From the NCBI GenBank assembly GCA_032209605.1, contig JASFXZ010000016.1:10106001-10170000 (forward strand): 64,000 bases of DNA, given 5' to 3'. The position numbers and the translations under genes are program-made. The notes below the pieces were generated by a model. The model searched no databases. It was given only the letters and a program-made list of their open reading frames with translations, and was not told the origin of the DNA. The stretch comes from Mactromeris polynyma. Taxonomy: Eukaryota > Mollusca > Bivalvia > Venerida > Mactridae. Positions 22,200 to 34,424 of this stretch are shown one piece after another (position 1 is the stretch's first letter; each line of letters opens with the position of its first letter).

Positions 22200-24606
22200 C
22201 TTAAGTTTGGTGAAATATTTGAGTATTTAATTACAACAGTTTTGCATCCAACCCTTGATATAGTTATTTTATATATGGCAGAGATATATGTGATTTATTG
22301 ATCCTAATTTCTTTTTGAATGCACTATATGTAAATACTATCCTGATGTAACTGTCAGCTATATCAAAGACATATTTACCTTAGTTTGAAGGTCACATCAT
22401 ACAGTCATACAGACTGGCATTGAATGTTTTAACTGGGCAGGTTATCTATATAATACATAAACATTTGTAGCCAAAATGTTGTGCAGCATTTCTTTGGACC
22501 AAATAATCAGTCTTTACAATAAACACAGGTCCTTTGGGACTGTTGGCAGTGAATTTGCAATTGGCCCAGTAAATGTTTCATAATATTTGTAACTACCGGT
22601 ATATTCACCATTGACTTTATTTTTTTGTTCCATTGTATTTTTGTGATGTTGTTTATCTGTGGAAATGTCTCTTCTTAATGGCAAACAGCTTCATCTAAAT
22701 GCAAATCCTTAAAATGAAGTTTAGAATACAGTCATATAGTATTATATGAATAAAATTATATTTAAGACAAATCTTACAATACAAAAAAGAAAATCCTCAT
22801 AAATCTCCACAAAAGACAAATAATTTATAACATTATCATTGCTTCCGAGATTTTCCTCTCAACATTGATCAAACATACATATATATCCCATATAAGATAT
22901 AAATTGTAATAAAATACTCATACACATAAGCCGATTTTTCTCCCTAACAAGAACAAAATTAAGTTTCAGTCGGATCATCCATCATCTCCAATGTGATTTG
23001 TTGAACATTATCATCAATGAGATGGTTTCTCTCAGTAACACTATCTATTTACATGTCTTCCATGATTTACACATACAATAACTCAAGTATATCACATACA
23101 TATCCAAAACAACATTGTGCAAATTAAGTAATCTTCTTACACCCCCACAGCATTTATGTTCAGCGTCACGTTTAGATTCAGGGCTCACATAATCCAAGCT
23201 GAAATCAATACTGTCACAAAGTCACAGTGATGAAACCGGATAGAACCACTTATAAAATGTCTTTGTCCGCTCCCCTACTTTCTATCATTTCTTTTAGCAG
23301 CGCACTATATTTGGTGTGTTAGATGTGTGTGGGGGGTGGGGGATAGGGGGGAACAGCAAGAACATTTTTAATTTTGGCCTGAACAAGACTAGAATTCAAA
23401 GTATGCATGGATAGAGAAGATAGCAGACAGGTGTTGAAATGCTACAACTCTTACATGCCAAAAAATCCCCCAAAATGTTGAATTCAGTGTCATAATCTTT
23501 ACAATGAAGCAATGTAATTTTTTTTAATTTTCTAAAATCTCAGTCTGTATTGGGCTACTGTAAATCACTTGTATTTCCTGTAACTTTTATTTAGCAAATT
23601 ACCTGTACTTGAAATAAGTGATGATCTAAAAGTAATGTCAGACAGTCATTGCATGGTAAGTTCCAGTTTATTTTGCAAAAAAATCTGAATTAGCAAGCTC
23701 TTCGTACATGAAATTAGTAGCGAAAAATCCAACACAGGAATAAAGTCTGACGTATCACAGTACCAGAAAAATGGTGTTTTTATTTTCCATATGAAATTCA
23801 AGACTGGTTCATTTTTTTAAGTTTTTGGACTGCTGGTGCAGTGAAAAAAATAAAGGTAGTCTGTCAACAGTCCGAGTCACTACTGCCTGGTATGTAAATT
23901 GCATCTATTATCCATCTAGCAACAAAATTAAAACTCGATTGTCTGACCAACAGTTGTCAGAAGAACGCAGCTACTGCGTATAGAGACCAGGGTCCACTCA
24001 CAATTCTACATGTTTTACGATTAATTTCTATAATACTCCAAGAATTCAGCTTACTCTATCATAGCATGATTAAAATAACTGAATAAGCTGCCTCTAAAAT
24101 TGAGCTCAACTAAATCAGTCAAAGACACAAGCTGAGATCAGAATGACCACATAATATAAGAGGCGTCAGCTTCATCAACATGGGGCTAATCTAGCAACCA
24201 CCACAGGCACTTAGAATCATGGCAGTGCCCGCATTATAGCAAACAGAAGTGTAAGAGAGTACGTGCTTTATATGAAATAATCAAGCATATGGTAACAAGC
24301 ATATGGTAACAAGGAACGAAACTTCCAATCAACATGATGAAATATTTCTTGCAATAAGATTAATCAAAACACAGAGGAAAAGCATGGCCAGTTTTATTGG
24401 AAACAAATCTAATCAGGAAAATACTTTTGTCTCTACAAAATGTTTGAATTGATGTGAAATTGAAAATATTTCTCAGTGAAAATCATTACTGGATAACAAG
24501 TATGTTACTTTAATGCTGCGAACCCACGCTTTTTTCTAATTTACGAGACAAATTAAAACAGACAAAAGAATTTGTTACCAGATCAAAGAAGTCTAGAAAA
24601 GCAACT
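22200..24606. other. No gene seen; G-run at 23322-23352
   Basis: A long AT-rich stretch with no splice-consistent coding. 23325-23350 has three G runs of five or six ('ggggggtgggggataggggg'), a possible quadruplex-forming sequence on the plus strand. Confidence 0.45.
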
Positions 24607-24893
24607 AGTAACAGGATTCGAGCCGCGGCCGTGGTCAGTGCGCTGGACTTGGAACCCGGCGATCCGGGTTCGATTTCCGGTCGCGGCAGGTCATACCCTC
24701 CCATGAAAATTTGACTAAAATGTCGTTTTCCTCCACATGTAGAGAAGTTGCCGGCTCCTTGTGGAAGGGTAAGTTAGTACTGGTTAGAATTCAGTCCAGG
24801 AAAAACTGGTTAGGTGAACCGGACGCCGTATATAACTGAAATTTTGTTGAGAAACGGCGTTAAACCCGATGAAACGAAACAGTAACAGGATTC
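24607..24893 (+). mobile_element. tRNA-derived SINE with perfect 13-bp target duplication
   Basis: The body (24620-24880) is flanked by the identical direct repeat AGTAACAGGATTC at 24607-24619 and 24881-24893, which marks a retrotransposition. The head resembles a Ser/Leu-type tRNA ('gccgtggtcagtgcgctgg', 'ggacttggaac') with a B box 'gggttcgatttcc' at 24666-24678. The 3' part ends in 'aacggcgttaaaccc' and an A-rich tail, with CGCCGT and ACGGCG able to pair near the end. The antisense open frame at 24510-24704 is only the SINE read backwards. Family name not assigned; a mollusc SINE is likely. Confidence 0.92.
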
Positions 24894-25044
24894 CTCTTCA
24901 AGAAAAGACCGGTTTCATAAAAAATACATGTATTATGCTTAAAATTTATCTAAGCTAATGCTTTCATTTATACAATATGATTGAACTAGTTTGTGACCAT
25001 TTATACAGTCCTTATAAAATATGTTGTATTATTTTACAGCCGGA

Positions 25045-25445
25045 CCCTAATTTCAAACATTTAGAGGGCCACAATGGTCATATACCACTCATATGATGGT
25101 ACAAGTTAACAGCAAGAGACTATTTTAGCCATTGTGTTAAATTTAGTAATTGAAGGTGAATAGCCCATGTAAATAAATTGTAAAGAAAAGTTCTTCCTAC
25201 AAAAATCGATATAAGACAAGTCGTGACCTAGTTTGTGTCAACATTTAAGTTTTGCATTATGAGCATTTTTTATGAATATTACCTCAAAAGTAAGGTTACA
25301 AACTATAAATAATTTGGAACAAAATTTTAATTTAGGAGTATTCATAAGGTTTCTCCATTATTTGACCTAGTGACCTAGTTTTTGACACCAAGTGACTCAG
25401 TTTCAAACTTGACCTAGACATCATGCTCAGGTGAGCTAAAAAGTT
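25045..25445 (+). mobile_element. Bivalve-type dispersed element, degenerate copy
   Basis: Starts 'agagggccacaatggtcata' (a decayed form of the hairpin head seen at 11085), carries 'gacctagtgacctagttttt' and 'gtttcaaacttgacctagac', and ends 'caggtgagctaaa'. Head and tail together give the approximate limits of one copy, about 400 bp. Confidence 0.65.
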
Positions 25446-28142
25446 GTCATTCAGATTTTTTTCTACCAAAAATAAAATGTTTAACATTTCCTAGGACTGC
25501 AAAGAATCAAAGTTTGAGAATACTAAGAATTCTCCATAAAAAAAGAAAGATTAAATTAATACAGAAAATGCAGAGAAATCTGAAAATGCAAGTTCAGGGG
25601 ATACAACTCTTATATAAACACTTATATCTCACCATGGGACATAACTCTTTTATATACCCATGTTAGCCAAGGATCCTAACTGATCAACCAAGGGACACAA
25701 CTCCTATAATCACACATTTACAACCAGGAGAAATAACTGCTACAAACATTCACTTTGACAAATTGAGACAAAACTTCTCCTATTACTCATGTTAACCAAG
25801 GGATGTAACTCTTATAAATCACCATTTTTATCAGGGGACACAACTCAACTTTTATTCAAACACCATTAAACCCATCCTTCATATTATTATATCAAACAAA
25901 TACCATTTAACCTTCACCTCTATAACACAAACAATCACATAGTGTGTCTCTTCTTATCAGGGAAAATATAAAAACAATGCCAGACATAACATTGTTGTCA
26001 GTTCTGGAACCAATATAATTCAGTGACAGCTGCAATTTAGACCTAACCCATTTAGTGAATTAGGTTAGCATAAAAAGTTCAAGGCAATGTTGTATTAACT
26101 TTATTCTAAATTACTATTCAATTACATCATGTTTACACCAAAATCATACCACAAACCATGCTGACACAACTCTATAACACATTGAATTAGGACAATATTT
26201 CAGCAAATCAGTAGTATATTACCCATTAAACGAATTAAATTAACATAGCAATCAGCAAATTGAAGCTAATCCACTTTGTAAATTAGGAGAATATATCCAG
26301 GCTGTAAAATTCATGTTTGATACTAAAATAGAAGTATATAACTGCTACAAAATGATAGTTACCCACTTTAAACAAATTAGGTAAATATAACCGCTCAGAG
26401 TTGTGGGTTAAGGCACACTAAAATAATTGTTTACCAGATGACTCGGTGGAAAACCATAGTACAGTCGGACCTCGCTCCTTCTAATTCATCCGGTCCGAAA
26501 TTTTATTTCCAATAATACATGGTTTCGAATTGGCCATTTCAATTCCATGTGCCTTTAAATAAGATACATCGGGACCTGATATTTATTTCAGAGTATACAA
26601 AGTTGCCGAATAAACAAGGTCCGACAGTAAAGTGTTAGCTGTAATTTTCTTGTAACTTCTGATTTCGCAGTATTTTGCAACAAAACAAGACATTGAAACA
26701 TCATAGGAAAAATACGGAAAAGAAATTATATTGACATCATTAATTAACTGTAAAATATTGGAATGAAGACAGAAGAAAATTGAAGTAAGTTTTTCTTCTG
26801 TTACGTTATTTCGATAGTACCGCGAAAATACCAGCAAACAATATATACCGGTATCCAAAGTAAAAACAACTCTATAACTGAAACAGGACTAAGGGATGTT
26901 ACACAAGGTGCAGCAAAATGAGATGCCACAGCATTATAGGCAAGAACAGTATCTGGCCCTCTTTTAAATAGTGGGGCCCTTTATATAAGAAAATGACAAC
27001 TATAGCAGTGGCAGATTGATACACATTAAGTAGGGACGCTCATCCAGTGGTTCATTCATCATGGCCTGACTGGTAAGTAGACTCATCATCCCCTACTTAT
27101 GAGTAACCACATTTTAGGCTTAAAAATGTTTGTTTCCAGTGACAGGACTGACCAATTATTCAAATTATTCAACCCCTGTTAATTTTATGGAAGCAAAAAA
27201 ATCTGAAAGTTAAAAACAGTGATATCTGTTCCTGAGCAAATGTATAACAAAGAAAAAAATCCTACCTTAACCTCCTCAAGGCTTGTTCAGCATGATACAA
27301 AAAAACAGACATTTTTCAGCCCTTTATGGTCTGAATTGCTTCATTGTTTTATATTCAAGTAGGAAGAAATTACAAATGATAGTAACATAACTATTATTGA
27401 TCAGTCAGAACTTTGAAGTGTTTGTTGAAGTGTCAGTCAAGCTTCTCTAGTACAAAGATTATTTCCTTCTTGACTTCTTTATAAACATTCATGATAGCAA
27501 TAGAGCTAGGACTATATATTTCCCCTCAACACTAGATCACCAACTGGTAGTTAATCATGCAGAGTTCAAGGGTCTTGTATCATACTCGTCTATGATAGCA
27601 AATGACAAGAATATTCTGAGTGAAAGGAGTCCATCCAATACCTAAAACAACATTTTTCCCCCAGAATTAGAAAACAAATTCCCCTGAGAAAATTACGGAA
27701 AATTACACCGGAGTTGAACAAAGACAAAGCTAACTATTTCCCCAAATCATATCAAGTTTGTATATCTAGTAATCCAAAAAATCAACAAAATAGAACTTAC
27801 CCTGAATTTAATTAAGGCAGTTTTTAAACAGTTTATTTCAGCATTATATACAGTTTCATTACTTAAATTATAATGTCCAACTTTCTCCTCCCTTGTTCTC
27901 AGACCAGTACCGACTTGTTCCAATAGTAAGTAAAAACTCAAAATACATCAGACTTGTCTCTCTACGAACCAGATATTTTTCATTAAAAAGGATTAAATTG
28001 GTCTTGTATGGATTTGATGATATGGTTCCCATTATGTACAGGAGTTGTCTCCCACAGTAAAACATAGGGTTTGTGTATACAGACTAGGATAGGACCTGCA
28101 GAAAGAATGATCTGACAATTAACAGAACATCTAATTTTCCAG
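25446..28142. other. No gene seen; degenerate repeat phrases
   Basis: 25590-25870 repeats phrases of the type 'gggacacaactcytataa' about six times at about 35-60 bp spacing. 26030-26400 repeats 'ccayttagtgaattaggt'-like phrases about four times. 26460-26620 resembles a dispersed 'cagtcggacctcg' repeat. Short minus-strand open frames over 27747-28165 are not supported. Confidence 0.4.
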
Positions 28143-28265
28143 TTAAACACCACAAAACAACACATGCCTTTCCCCAGTGATGATCTCTAGATCCTTTGAT
28201 GTTCCAACTGTGAACTTGCCTTGAGCTGATGGTAAACTTTCATCCTCTTCATCACCATCACACAT
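28143..28265 (-). pseudogene. Coding relic, downstream part
   Basis: A 40-codon frame from ATG at 28265 to TAA at 28143 with protein-like composition: an acidic start (MCDGDEEDES), then 'GKFTVGTSKDLEIITGERH'. It lies 27 bp beyond the end of the frame at 28292-28420 and in a different frame. I do not recognise the protein. It could be a processed or TE-carried coding fragment with a frameshift, or an exon whose partners I cannot see. Confidence 0.4.
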
Positions 28266-28291
28266 GCAAAGTGCAAGTCAGAAACATAAGG

Positions 28292-28420
28292 CTACTGCAG
28301 CCAGTCTTCAACACAGTCTTTTGACCTAGATATTATTAAAGATGTATCTGGCTCATCTGAACATAAAATGTGTGAATTGGCTTCATCAAGTATTGTTGTT
28401 ACATTGGCTAAAACATCTCT
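28292..28420 (-). pseudogene. Coding relic, upstream part
   Basis: Minus-strand frame ending in TAG at 28292-28294, with a convincing amino-acid run 'DVLANVTTILDEANSHILC' and 'SRSKDCVEDWLQ'. An acceptor-like 'ggttcttattag' precedes it at about 28414-28425. No donor fits at its end, and the next coding-like stretch (28143-28265) is out of frame, so a broken copy is the simplest reading. Confidence 0.4.
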
Positions 28421-28589
28421 AATAAGAACCATTGCAATGTATAACCGATTGAAAAAATATTTTTTTACCTTAAACAAAACTTAAAATAGCTTTAATTGTT
28501 AAAAAAACTGGAAGTCTTTGATATTTTATGATGTACAAACATATTTTTTCACCAAATACATTACGATTCCATTCTTTGTAAATGCATGT

Positions 28590-28906
28590 TTATTGATGTT
28601 TTAACTATAGGAAATATATTTTTCATGTTTGGCTCGGGAAAAAAATTGAACAAAAAATGACATTTTGACCATGTCTAATGTAAATAAAGTAAAAAATGTG
28701 ACCTCTGGAGTGTCGATAAGTTTTACTATAATTGACACCAGATGACACAGTTTCAAACTTGACATAGATTTCAATGAGACAAACATACTGACCAAGTTTC
28801 ATGTAAATCAGTTAAAAGATATTACCTCTAGAGTGTTAAGAAGCTAATTTGTTGAAGACGGACACAGGGCGATCGGAATAGCTCACCTTGTGAAAGGTGA
28901 GCTAAA
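28590..28906 (+). mobile_element. Bivalve-type dispersed element, 3' part
   Basis: Carries 'gacacagtttcaaacttgac', 'tactgaccaagtttcatg' and the terminal hairpin TAGCTCACCTT-GTGA-AAGGTGAGCTA (28879-28904, 11-bp perfect stem). It is the same family as 25045-25445. The overlapping minus-strand frame 28601-28795 is not a gene. Confidence 0.7.
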
Positions 28907-29030
28907 TATTCACCATCTTACTCTGGCTACCAACAAGATAACATTTTTTATCAACAAGGTAATAATGTTTCATTTACAATTTTTAACTGCTTCTTATTAG
29001 GCTCCAAGTTTTTGTCTCTGATATAAAGTC

Positions 29031-29057
29031 CAAGATGGCCACCAGTCAGCCATCTTG
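29031..29057. repeat. 9-bp hairpin
   Basis: CAAGATGGC (29031-29039) pairs with GCCATCTTG (29049-29057) across a 9-nt loop. Confidence 0.8.
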
Positions 29058-29179
29058 AATGTTAGTTCAACTTGCCACTGTAAGTAACTGAAAAATTATT
29101 TAAAATCGACATAAAACCGAATGAAAACAAACAAATCTTCTCACATGTTGCTGACTTCAAATCTCTGGCCCCTTACCAC

Positions 29180-29350
29180 AGCAGATTTCAATCTGTGACT
29201 TGACCGTGATAGAATTTGTAATTGAGGAAGCTATCCTGTTGGTTTACAGCAGGGCGGTGACTCTATCCAGGGAGCTGACAAGGGTCTTCCTCTACACTAA
29301 TAGCAAGAAAAGTCACCACATGACCCTGGCTGTTTGAGACTTAAAGCCCC
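29180..29350 (+). mobile_element. SINE-like dispersed repeat
   Basis: 'gaggaagctatcctgttggt' ... 'gcggtgactctatccaggga' ... 'gggtcttcctctacact' ... 'aaaagtcaccacatgaccct' is colinear with an interspersed repeat I associate with molluscs. Part of it recurs at 37305-37372. No terminal duplication was found. Confidence 0.5.
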
Positions 29351-30230
29351 ATTTTTTTTTAAAAATCAGAGGCTGTGAGAGTCATTAGATACACATAGTT
29401 TTTGTATCCTGATTATTTTGGATTTTGGATACAAAATCCAATAACCTGAAAAATCTGATGACTATATTACTGTAATACTGATATATTGATAAATATCACA
29501 AATAACCGTACCAAACAATTATTATCCAATTAACCAGAGAAATAACAGCCATGTGCTCCCATTTCCATTGTATACTTCACAATTTTTACAGCATCAGGTA
29601 GATATACTCATTAATACTGACCAAAACAAATGTGAAAGTAACAATTAAAATAGTAATGAGCATATATTACAAAACATAATAACCAATTAACTAACAATTC
29701 CAACAGTAAGGTAACACCTGGTTTATCACAACATTCCTTGCCAAGTGGGCAAAAATGAGAACAGATTCTGGCTGAACTGTGAAGCATACCTTTGAACTAC
29801 ATAATAATTCTAAGTTAATGACTTCAAGCATTCATACATTCTGTACTGTATTAAGAGCCAAACGATATTCATAGTTCATACTCAATGAAGACAGGCAGAT
29901 CAAGTCTCTAAACAACAAGGTGAATTAGGAGACTTTGAAGGGAAGAAAATTGGCACAAATATCTCTTAGAACTGGTAACCCTAAGGAATGGATTTAAGTG
30001 GGCTCAAGTCTCAAAGACCACCAATAGACAAAGTATGGAAAGAAATCCTGATTTTGCAATAAACATGTTTATTTTCTTATTAGACATATTTCTTTTAGTT
30101 ATAAATTCCATTTCCCTATCAATAATATCTAAGAATTTTTAATTAGTAAACACATTATCAAGTTGACTTTATTTTAAATTGCATTTTAATTTGACATTTT
30201 AAGGTTACTTCTATTCTGATGTTACTTTTT
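29351..30230. other. No gene seen
   Basis: AT-rich sequence without a supportable feature. Confidence 0.4.
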
Positions 30231-30232
30231 TA

Positions 30233-30822
30233 GTTACGGGGAACAAGGTCAGTATAAGGCTGCTTGTTCCTCCGTGCTCGATTAGTTACTGTATGTCTGT
30301 TGATGTGTACGTGATGGTTGGTTTACTTTAATGATTAGTTACTGCCTACTTAGTCAATTTATGTATATATGTTGGAAATCAATGACCATATAGCGATAAG
30401 GTGTGAGGTTAGCTAGCTGTTAAATCGATTTAAACCCCCTGTATTTTTTACTGACAGTTCCAAGGCTGTAATTCGCTATATGATTGTTGTTTCTGTTTGT
30501 GTTATGAATGTTTTATGTTTCCCTTTCCCCTATGTAATTCTGCCACTTTATACAGTGTTCAGAGTGTTTCCTGCCCAATTTTGGCCTATTGTGGCCAGTT
30601 GTCTTGAATTGTCCTGTTAGCTTTTCCATCCATTAATTCCCCCCTCCCCCTCCCTTATGGTCTGTTGGCCATTCCTTGTGCCTCTGTTCCTTAATATGTG
30701 TACCGTTTGACCTCCTTAAGTGCATTATGTTTTGTGGATTGTTATTTTTCCTGAGGTCTGCGTGGGGAGGTATTGTCTTGTGTATGTGGCGTTCCCCGTA
30801 GTTACGTATTCTCTCTGTTTTA
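30233..30822 (+). repeat. Dispersed family X, copy 2
   Basis: From about 30445 to 30822 this is the reverse complement of the X copies at 6955-7260 and 54155-54566 (landmarks 'acagttccaaggctgtaatt', 'tccttaatatgtgtaccgtt', 'ttgtggattgttattttt', 'gtagttacgtattctctctg'). The left segment, 30233-30444, is absent from the 54-kb copy. A TACGGGGAAC motif at 30236 faces its reverse complement near 30790, which may be a coincidental or real inverted end pair. Confidence 0.75.
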
Positions 30823-31835
30823 CCATTAAATAGCTAAATTACCTATAATTTAGAGAAAATTTTAACCTTCAGCCAAATTCAGTCAAACATTAAATCCTGT
30901 CTTTTTACAGTATAATTATTGTTGTTTGTACCAAAGAATTAGAGGGAAAAACCATACATGTATTTACACTAATCTGAGGTCTAAGATCTATTATAATTAT
31001 GTCTCATTTCATATCGCCTCTAATTTGCGTTTGTACTTACCTTAATTAAGCAGGAGGGCCATGACATTTAAATGGGCATAGCCGTGATTTTTTATATTTC
31101 TTGCGTCTTAAATATGAATGAGTCCCTTACAACAGTCTTTTTCAACAAATCTATGATCTTTAATAAAAAAATACAACATCAGAGCAAATGGAAAATAAAT
31201 TGTCCACCAGAGCAGAACATTATATTCCAGCCTAATGAAGTAAAATGGGTTTTCCCTTTAACCCCGGGGAAAGAGAAGGAGAAGAACTATACAATATACG
31301 TTCCCTGAAATTATGGCCTGTATTCCGTGTTATTATGTGTGTGGTTTACATACAAAAACTAACAGCATTGTAATTAAAGCCAGACTGGGAACACAGGAGA
31401 TAATCTACAATCTACATAATTATATACATGTATTTGTCGGCCATAATTTTCCTGCAATGTAGACCTAGCTCTCGTACTGAAACTTGCATCATACATGTCT
31501 TTATACATGTATAATTGTATAATCATCTCAATTAGAAACGACAAGTTAAATGCAGCAATGGGTTTCAACATGCTATAACCTAGCATGGAACAGCAATTTT
31601 ACATACAATGATTTAATGGCCATGTTTTATAAGGGCTAAAAATACAGTTTGGTTTACCCCGTAATTCCTACAATATCCCACTGCCCGAGGCTTTTTGTTG
31701 AATTTGTATGATTCTCTTAGCTATCACCACAATCATCATATTAATTAACAAATACTATACATAAGACATGTTACCCAAACCAAACAATTTATTTAAAAGG
31801 TCTAAGCACCAGGGTACTGTTTTACTAACATTCTT
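30823..31835. other. No gene seen
   Basis: AT-rich. 'caggagggccatgacattta' at about 31050 resembles the head of the bivalve-type dispersed element but nothing else of it is evident. Open frames 31072-31308 and 31374-31586 are unsupported. Confidence 0.4.
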
Positions 31836-31837
31836 AT

Positions 31838-31891
31838 GTTTTGCGTAAGTTTTTGCGTAAATTATCAATTTATGCAAACCTTACGCAAAAC
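31838..31891. repeat. Long imperfect hairpin
   Basis: GTTTTGCGTAAG (31838-31849) pairs with CTTACGCAAAAC (31880-31891), and an inner TTTGCGTAAATT pairs with AATTTATGCAAA around an ATC loop with one mismatch, so nearly the whole 54 bp folds on itself. The phrase 'gttttactaa' lies on both sides. Confidence 0.8.
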
Positions 31892-32002
31892 TTAAGTCCG
31901 TTTTACTAAAACTGCGTAAGTTTTTTTCCACTTACGTGAAATGTGTTCGTAACTTTTCAATCAGAGGTATAAATTTTGATGAAATATCGCTCAAATTAGA
32001 CA

Positions 32003-32092
32003 GTAGCAATAGCTCAATTGGTAGCGCTTTCGTCTAGTAACTTCTACCAATAGATAGGGTGTGAGTTCGAGACACATTCCAGTCTCCTATTT
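32003..32092 (+). tRNA. tRNA-like sequence (probably SINE head or pseudo-tRNA)
   Basis: 'TAGCTCAATTGGTAGCGC' is a perfect A-box/D-arm match and 'GTGAGTTCGAGAC' a B-box-like T arm about 45 bp later. The D stem and T loop do not fold cleanly (the apparent T loop would be nine bases), so a functional tRNA is unlikely and no anticodon is assigned. Confidence 0.3.
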
Positions 32093-32499
32093 TTATGGAC
32101 AATATGAATTTTTATTCCTTACTCAGTGCTTGTCAATTACTTGTAGTTTGTCGTTTCTGTCTGGGTTTTTTGTTATCGTCTAATTGTTTTTTCGTTAAAT
32201 CAAACTTGTTTAATGATGGCCCCTACTGATGGCTATAGCGTCGTCGCTAAAATGTTCATTTGAACCCCTTATGTTCAAGTAGCCATATCAACTTTGTTCC
32301 ATATACTGTGTAGTGATAAATGTACATGTAAATCTACTGCACGATGGTATCATGCACTTAGTGAATAACTTATAAATACACATGTTACACAATGTTTTTA
32401 ATTAATGATATTCGAGCGAGCATTAATTAGTATAAGACATGTAAGTACAACTGTAGATGACCAACGAAATATATAATATTGTAATGAAAAGAAAACAAC

Positions 32500-32592
32500 T
32501 AGCTCCCGATGGTCTCGAACTCGGACCCAAAACTAAAAATTGCATTGTAAGGCGCGGACCCCGCTACAATCTGAGCTATCACGGCTGTTAGT
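32500..32592 (-). tRNA. tRNA-like sequence (probably SINE head or pseudo-tRNA)
   Basis: On the minus strand, 'GATAGCTCAGATTGTAGCG' (A box, about 32583-32565) is followed by 'GGTCCGAGTTCGAGACC' (B box, about 32530-32514). The variable region is long and the cloverleaf incomplete. It faces the similar sequence at 32003-32092 in the opposite direction. Confidence 0.3.
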
Positions 32593-32932
32593 TTAATGAA
32601 ATCAATATCATAATTAATAGGGTTGCTTGTTATTTGATTTACCTATTTTGATCAATAAAGGTGGTCAAACCATGTAAACATTGCATGACGTCACTCTCAA
32701 CTTATCGTGGTATACTTTATTATCACTAATTCCAACCTTGTCCAGATTAGTTCACATTTTACCTTCAAACATAAATTAGCCCGACATCCTGATAAATGTA
32801 ACACATATTTTCAGACTCATCGTCTGTTTTCATATTCTCAGGAAGTACTCATCGAGTTGAATTTAATGCATCGTGGGATTGAGTTGTGACGTAATAATAC
32901 AAGGGAGCTTTGTAGTGCCACATATAGGCCGT

Positions 32933-32971
32933 GCCGCATATAGTTTGCATACGAGGCAAACTATATGCGGC
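32933..32971. repeat. Perfect 16-bp hairpin
   Basis: GCCGCATATAGTTTGC (32933-32948) pairs perfectly with GCAAACTATATGCGGC (32956-32971) across a 7-nt loop. A third, partial arm 'tgccgcatatagct' lies at 32987-33000, and a decayed one ('gccacatataggcc') at about 32918. Confidence 0.92.
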
Positions 32972-33000
32972 GAAAAGGCATGGTCATGCCGCATATAGCT

Positions 33001-34420
33001 GTTTTATGTCTTGTCCTAATGAAAGACATCATCATCATCTGTTCTAATTTAAAGAATACATGTTCCTCAAACTGCCATATACACATATAATCCATCGCGT
33101 AAAACTGTTGATTGGACCAACAATCGTGCGTGAAAAATCGATGGCCTACAATTTTTGCACACGTTTATATTACATACGTCTCATAAAGAATTTCACGTCA
33201 TCCAAAATGTGAATTTGACAAAATCACCACCCACGACGGTCGACCTCTGAAACTAGAAGTCGACACGGCGCCTTTGAACTCTGCGAGTAGAAAATTTTCC
33301 ACTTGCGTCGCATCAAACATTGGGCCGACTACTTGATCTAAAAAGTCGATCCGCAGCGCCTTTGGAGTCTGCTAGAACAAAGTTTTTGACTCGCAGCACT
33401 TCAAACATCCTGTGCCGATTTTCCCGCTTTTGCCTTGACTTAAAAGGTAAACATGTCGATACACAGCTACTTTTTGTGACAAATTGAGAAATAGTCGGCC
33501 GACACATCTAGTAGATATATGTGTGAACAACAAGTGCTGTATTAATTGTAATATGCGCATCCGGATATCGCAAACATGTTTGCATTGTCATTTAGTTTAT
33601 TGAGGATTAACACTCCTTTGTTCCATGATTGACTGCCCTACTGTCATTCATTCAATTAAAGAAATTTCGCGATCACCTAATTGGTCAAGGTAAGGAGAAT
33701 AATTGAATGTGGGCGTGTGTAGACAATTAAATCTGCATCAGCTACTCCCGTGACGTCATAGATTCAGTACAAGGTCAAATTACGTTGATGTTTACATGAT
33801 ATGTGTTGGAAACTATTAGAAGATGACATTTGAGTAAACATTGATGGCTATCTTAATTGGACATATATCTCTTATGGTGCGTATATTCAGTTTAAGTAAT
33901 CTCGTTGATTCGTGATCGCCTTTCGTTAACAGCATGTGATTTCGCGAAAGAGCAGACAGCAAATCGCGAAAAAATATGATTTTGATCAATTTTTTGTCCT
34001 TTTTTGACAAATTTTAGGATTTTTCATGAAAAAAACAGGGAGCCACGACGACATCGCCTTATAATGGATAGCGCGCTATAACCGACCGCGGTGTAACAGA
34101 GTTGCAGTGTATGATCATTTATACAAGAAAAGAAGCCGGGTGATGATGCATATGTTACTGGGTAATTTTACCAGCTCATACTGAAACCCCTGACATGCAA
34201 TGCTTATCGGCAGAATTGGACAACGATGGACTTGTAAATGTAATTCAGGTCAAGGAGGACTCAGTAATGTTGTAAAAAATCCATTAACTGAGTTTGTGAA
34301 ATGAGTGTGACCACCTGGCATGTTTGGAAAAACTATTTTTGATCCAGCATATTGTACTCCATTGTGAGTTTTCTTTTGTTTGTCAACAATATTTCAGTTA
34401 TGCCTGATAGTTGTGACACA
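33001..34420. other. No gene seen; degenerate duplication at 33257-33415
   Basis: 33257-33325 ('gaagtcgacacggcgccttt' ... 'catcaaacattgggccga') is repeated imperfectly at 33342-33415 ('aaagtcgatccgcagcgcct' ... 'cttcaaacatcctgtgccga'). 34040-34090 ('cgccttataatggatagcgc') resembles a dispersed repeat. No supported coding. Confidence 0.45.
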
Positions 34421-34424
34421 ACTG

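Noticed and set aside
24510..24704. Minus-strand frame with 'PRPEIEPGSPGSKSSA'
   Set aside because: This is the antisense of the SINE at 24620-24880.
32003..32592. Two functional tRNA genes
   Set aside because: The A boxes are good but the T arms and variable regions do not fold into proper cloverleafs.
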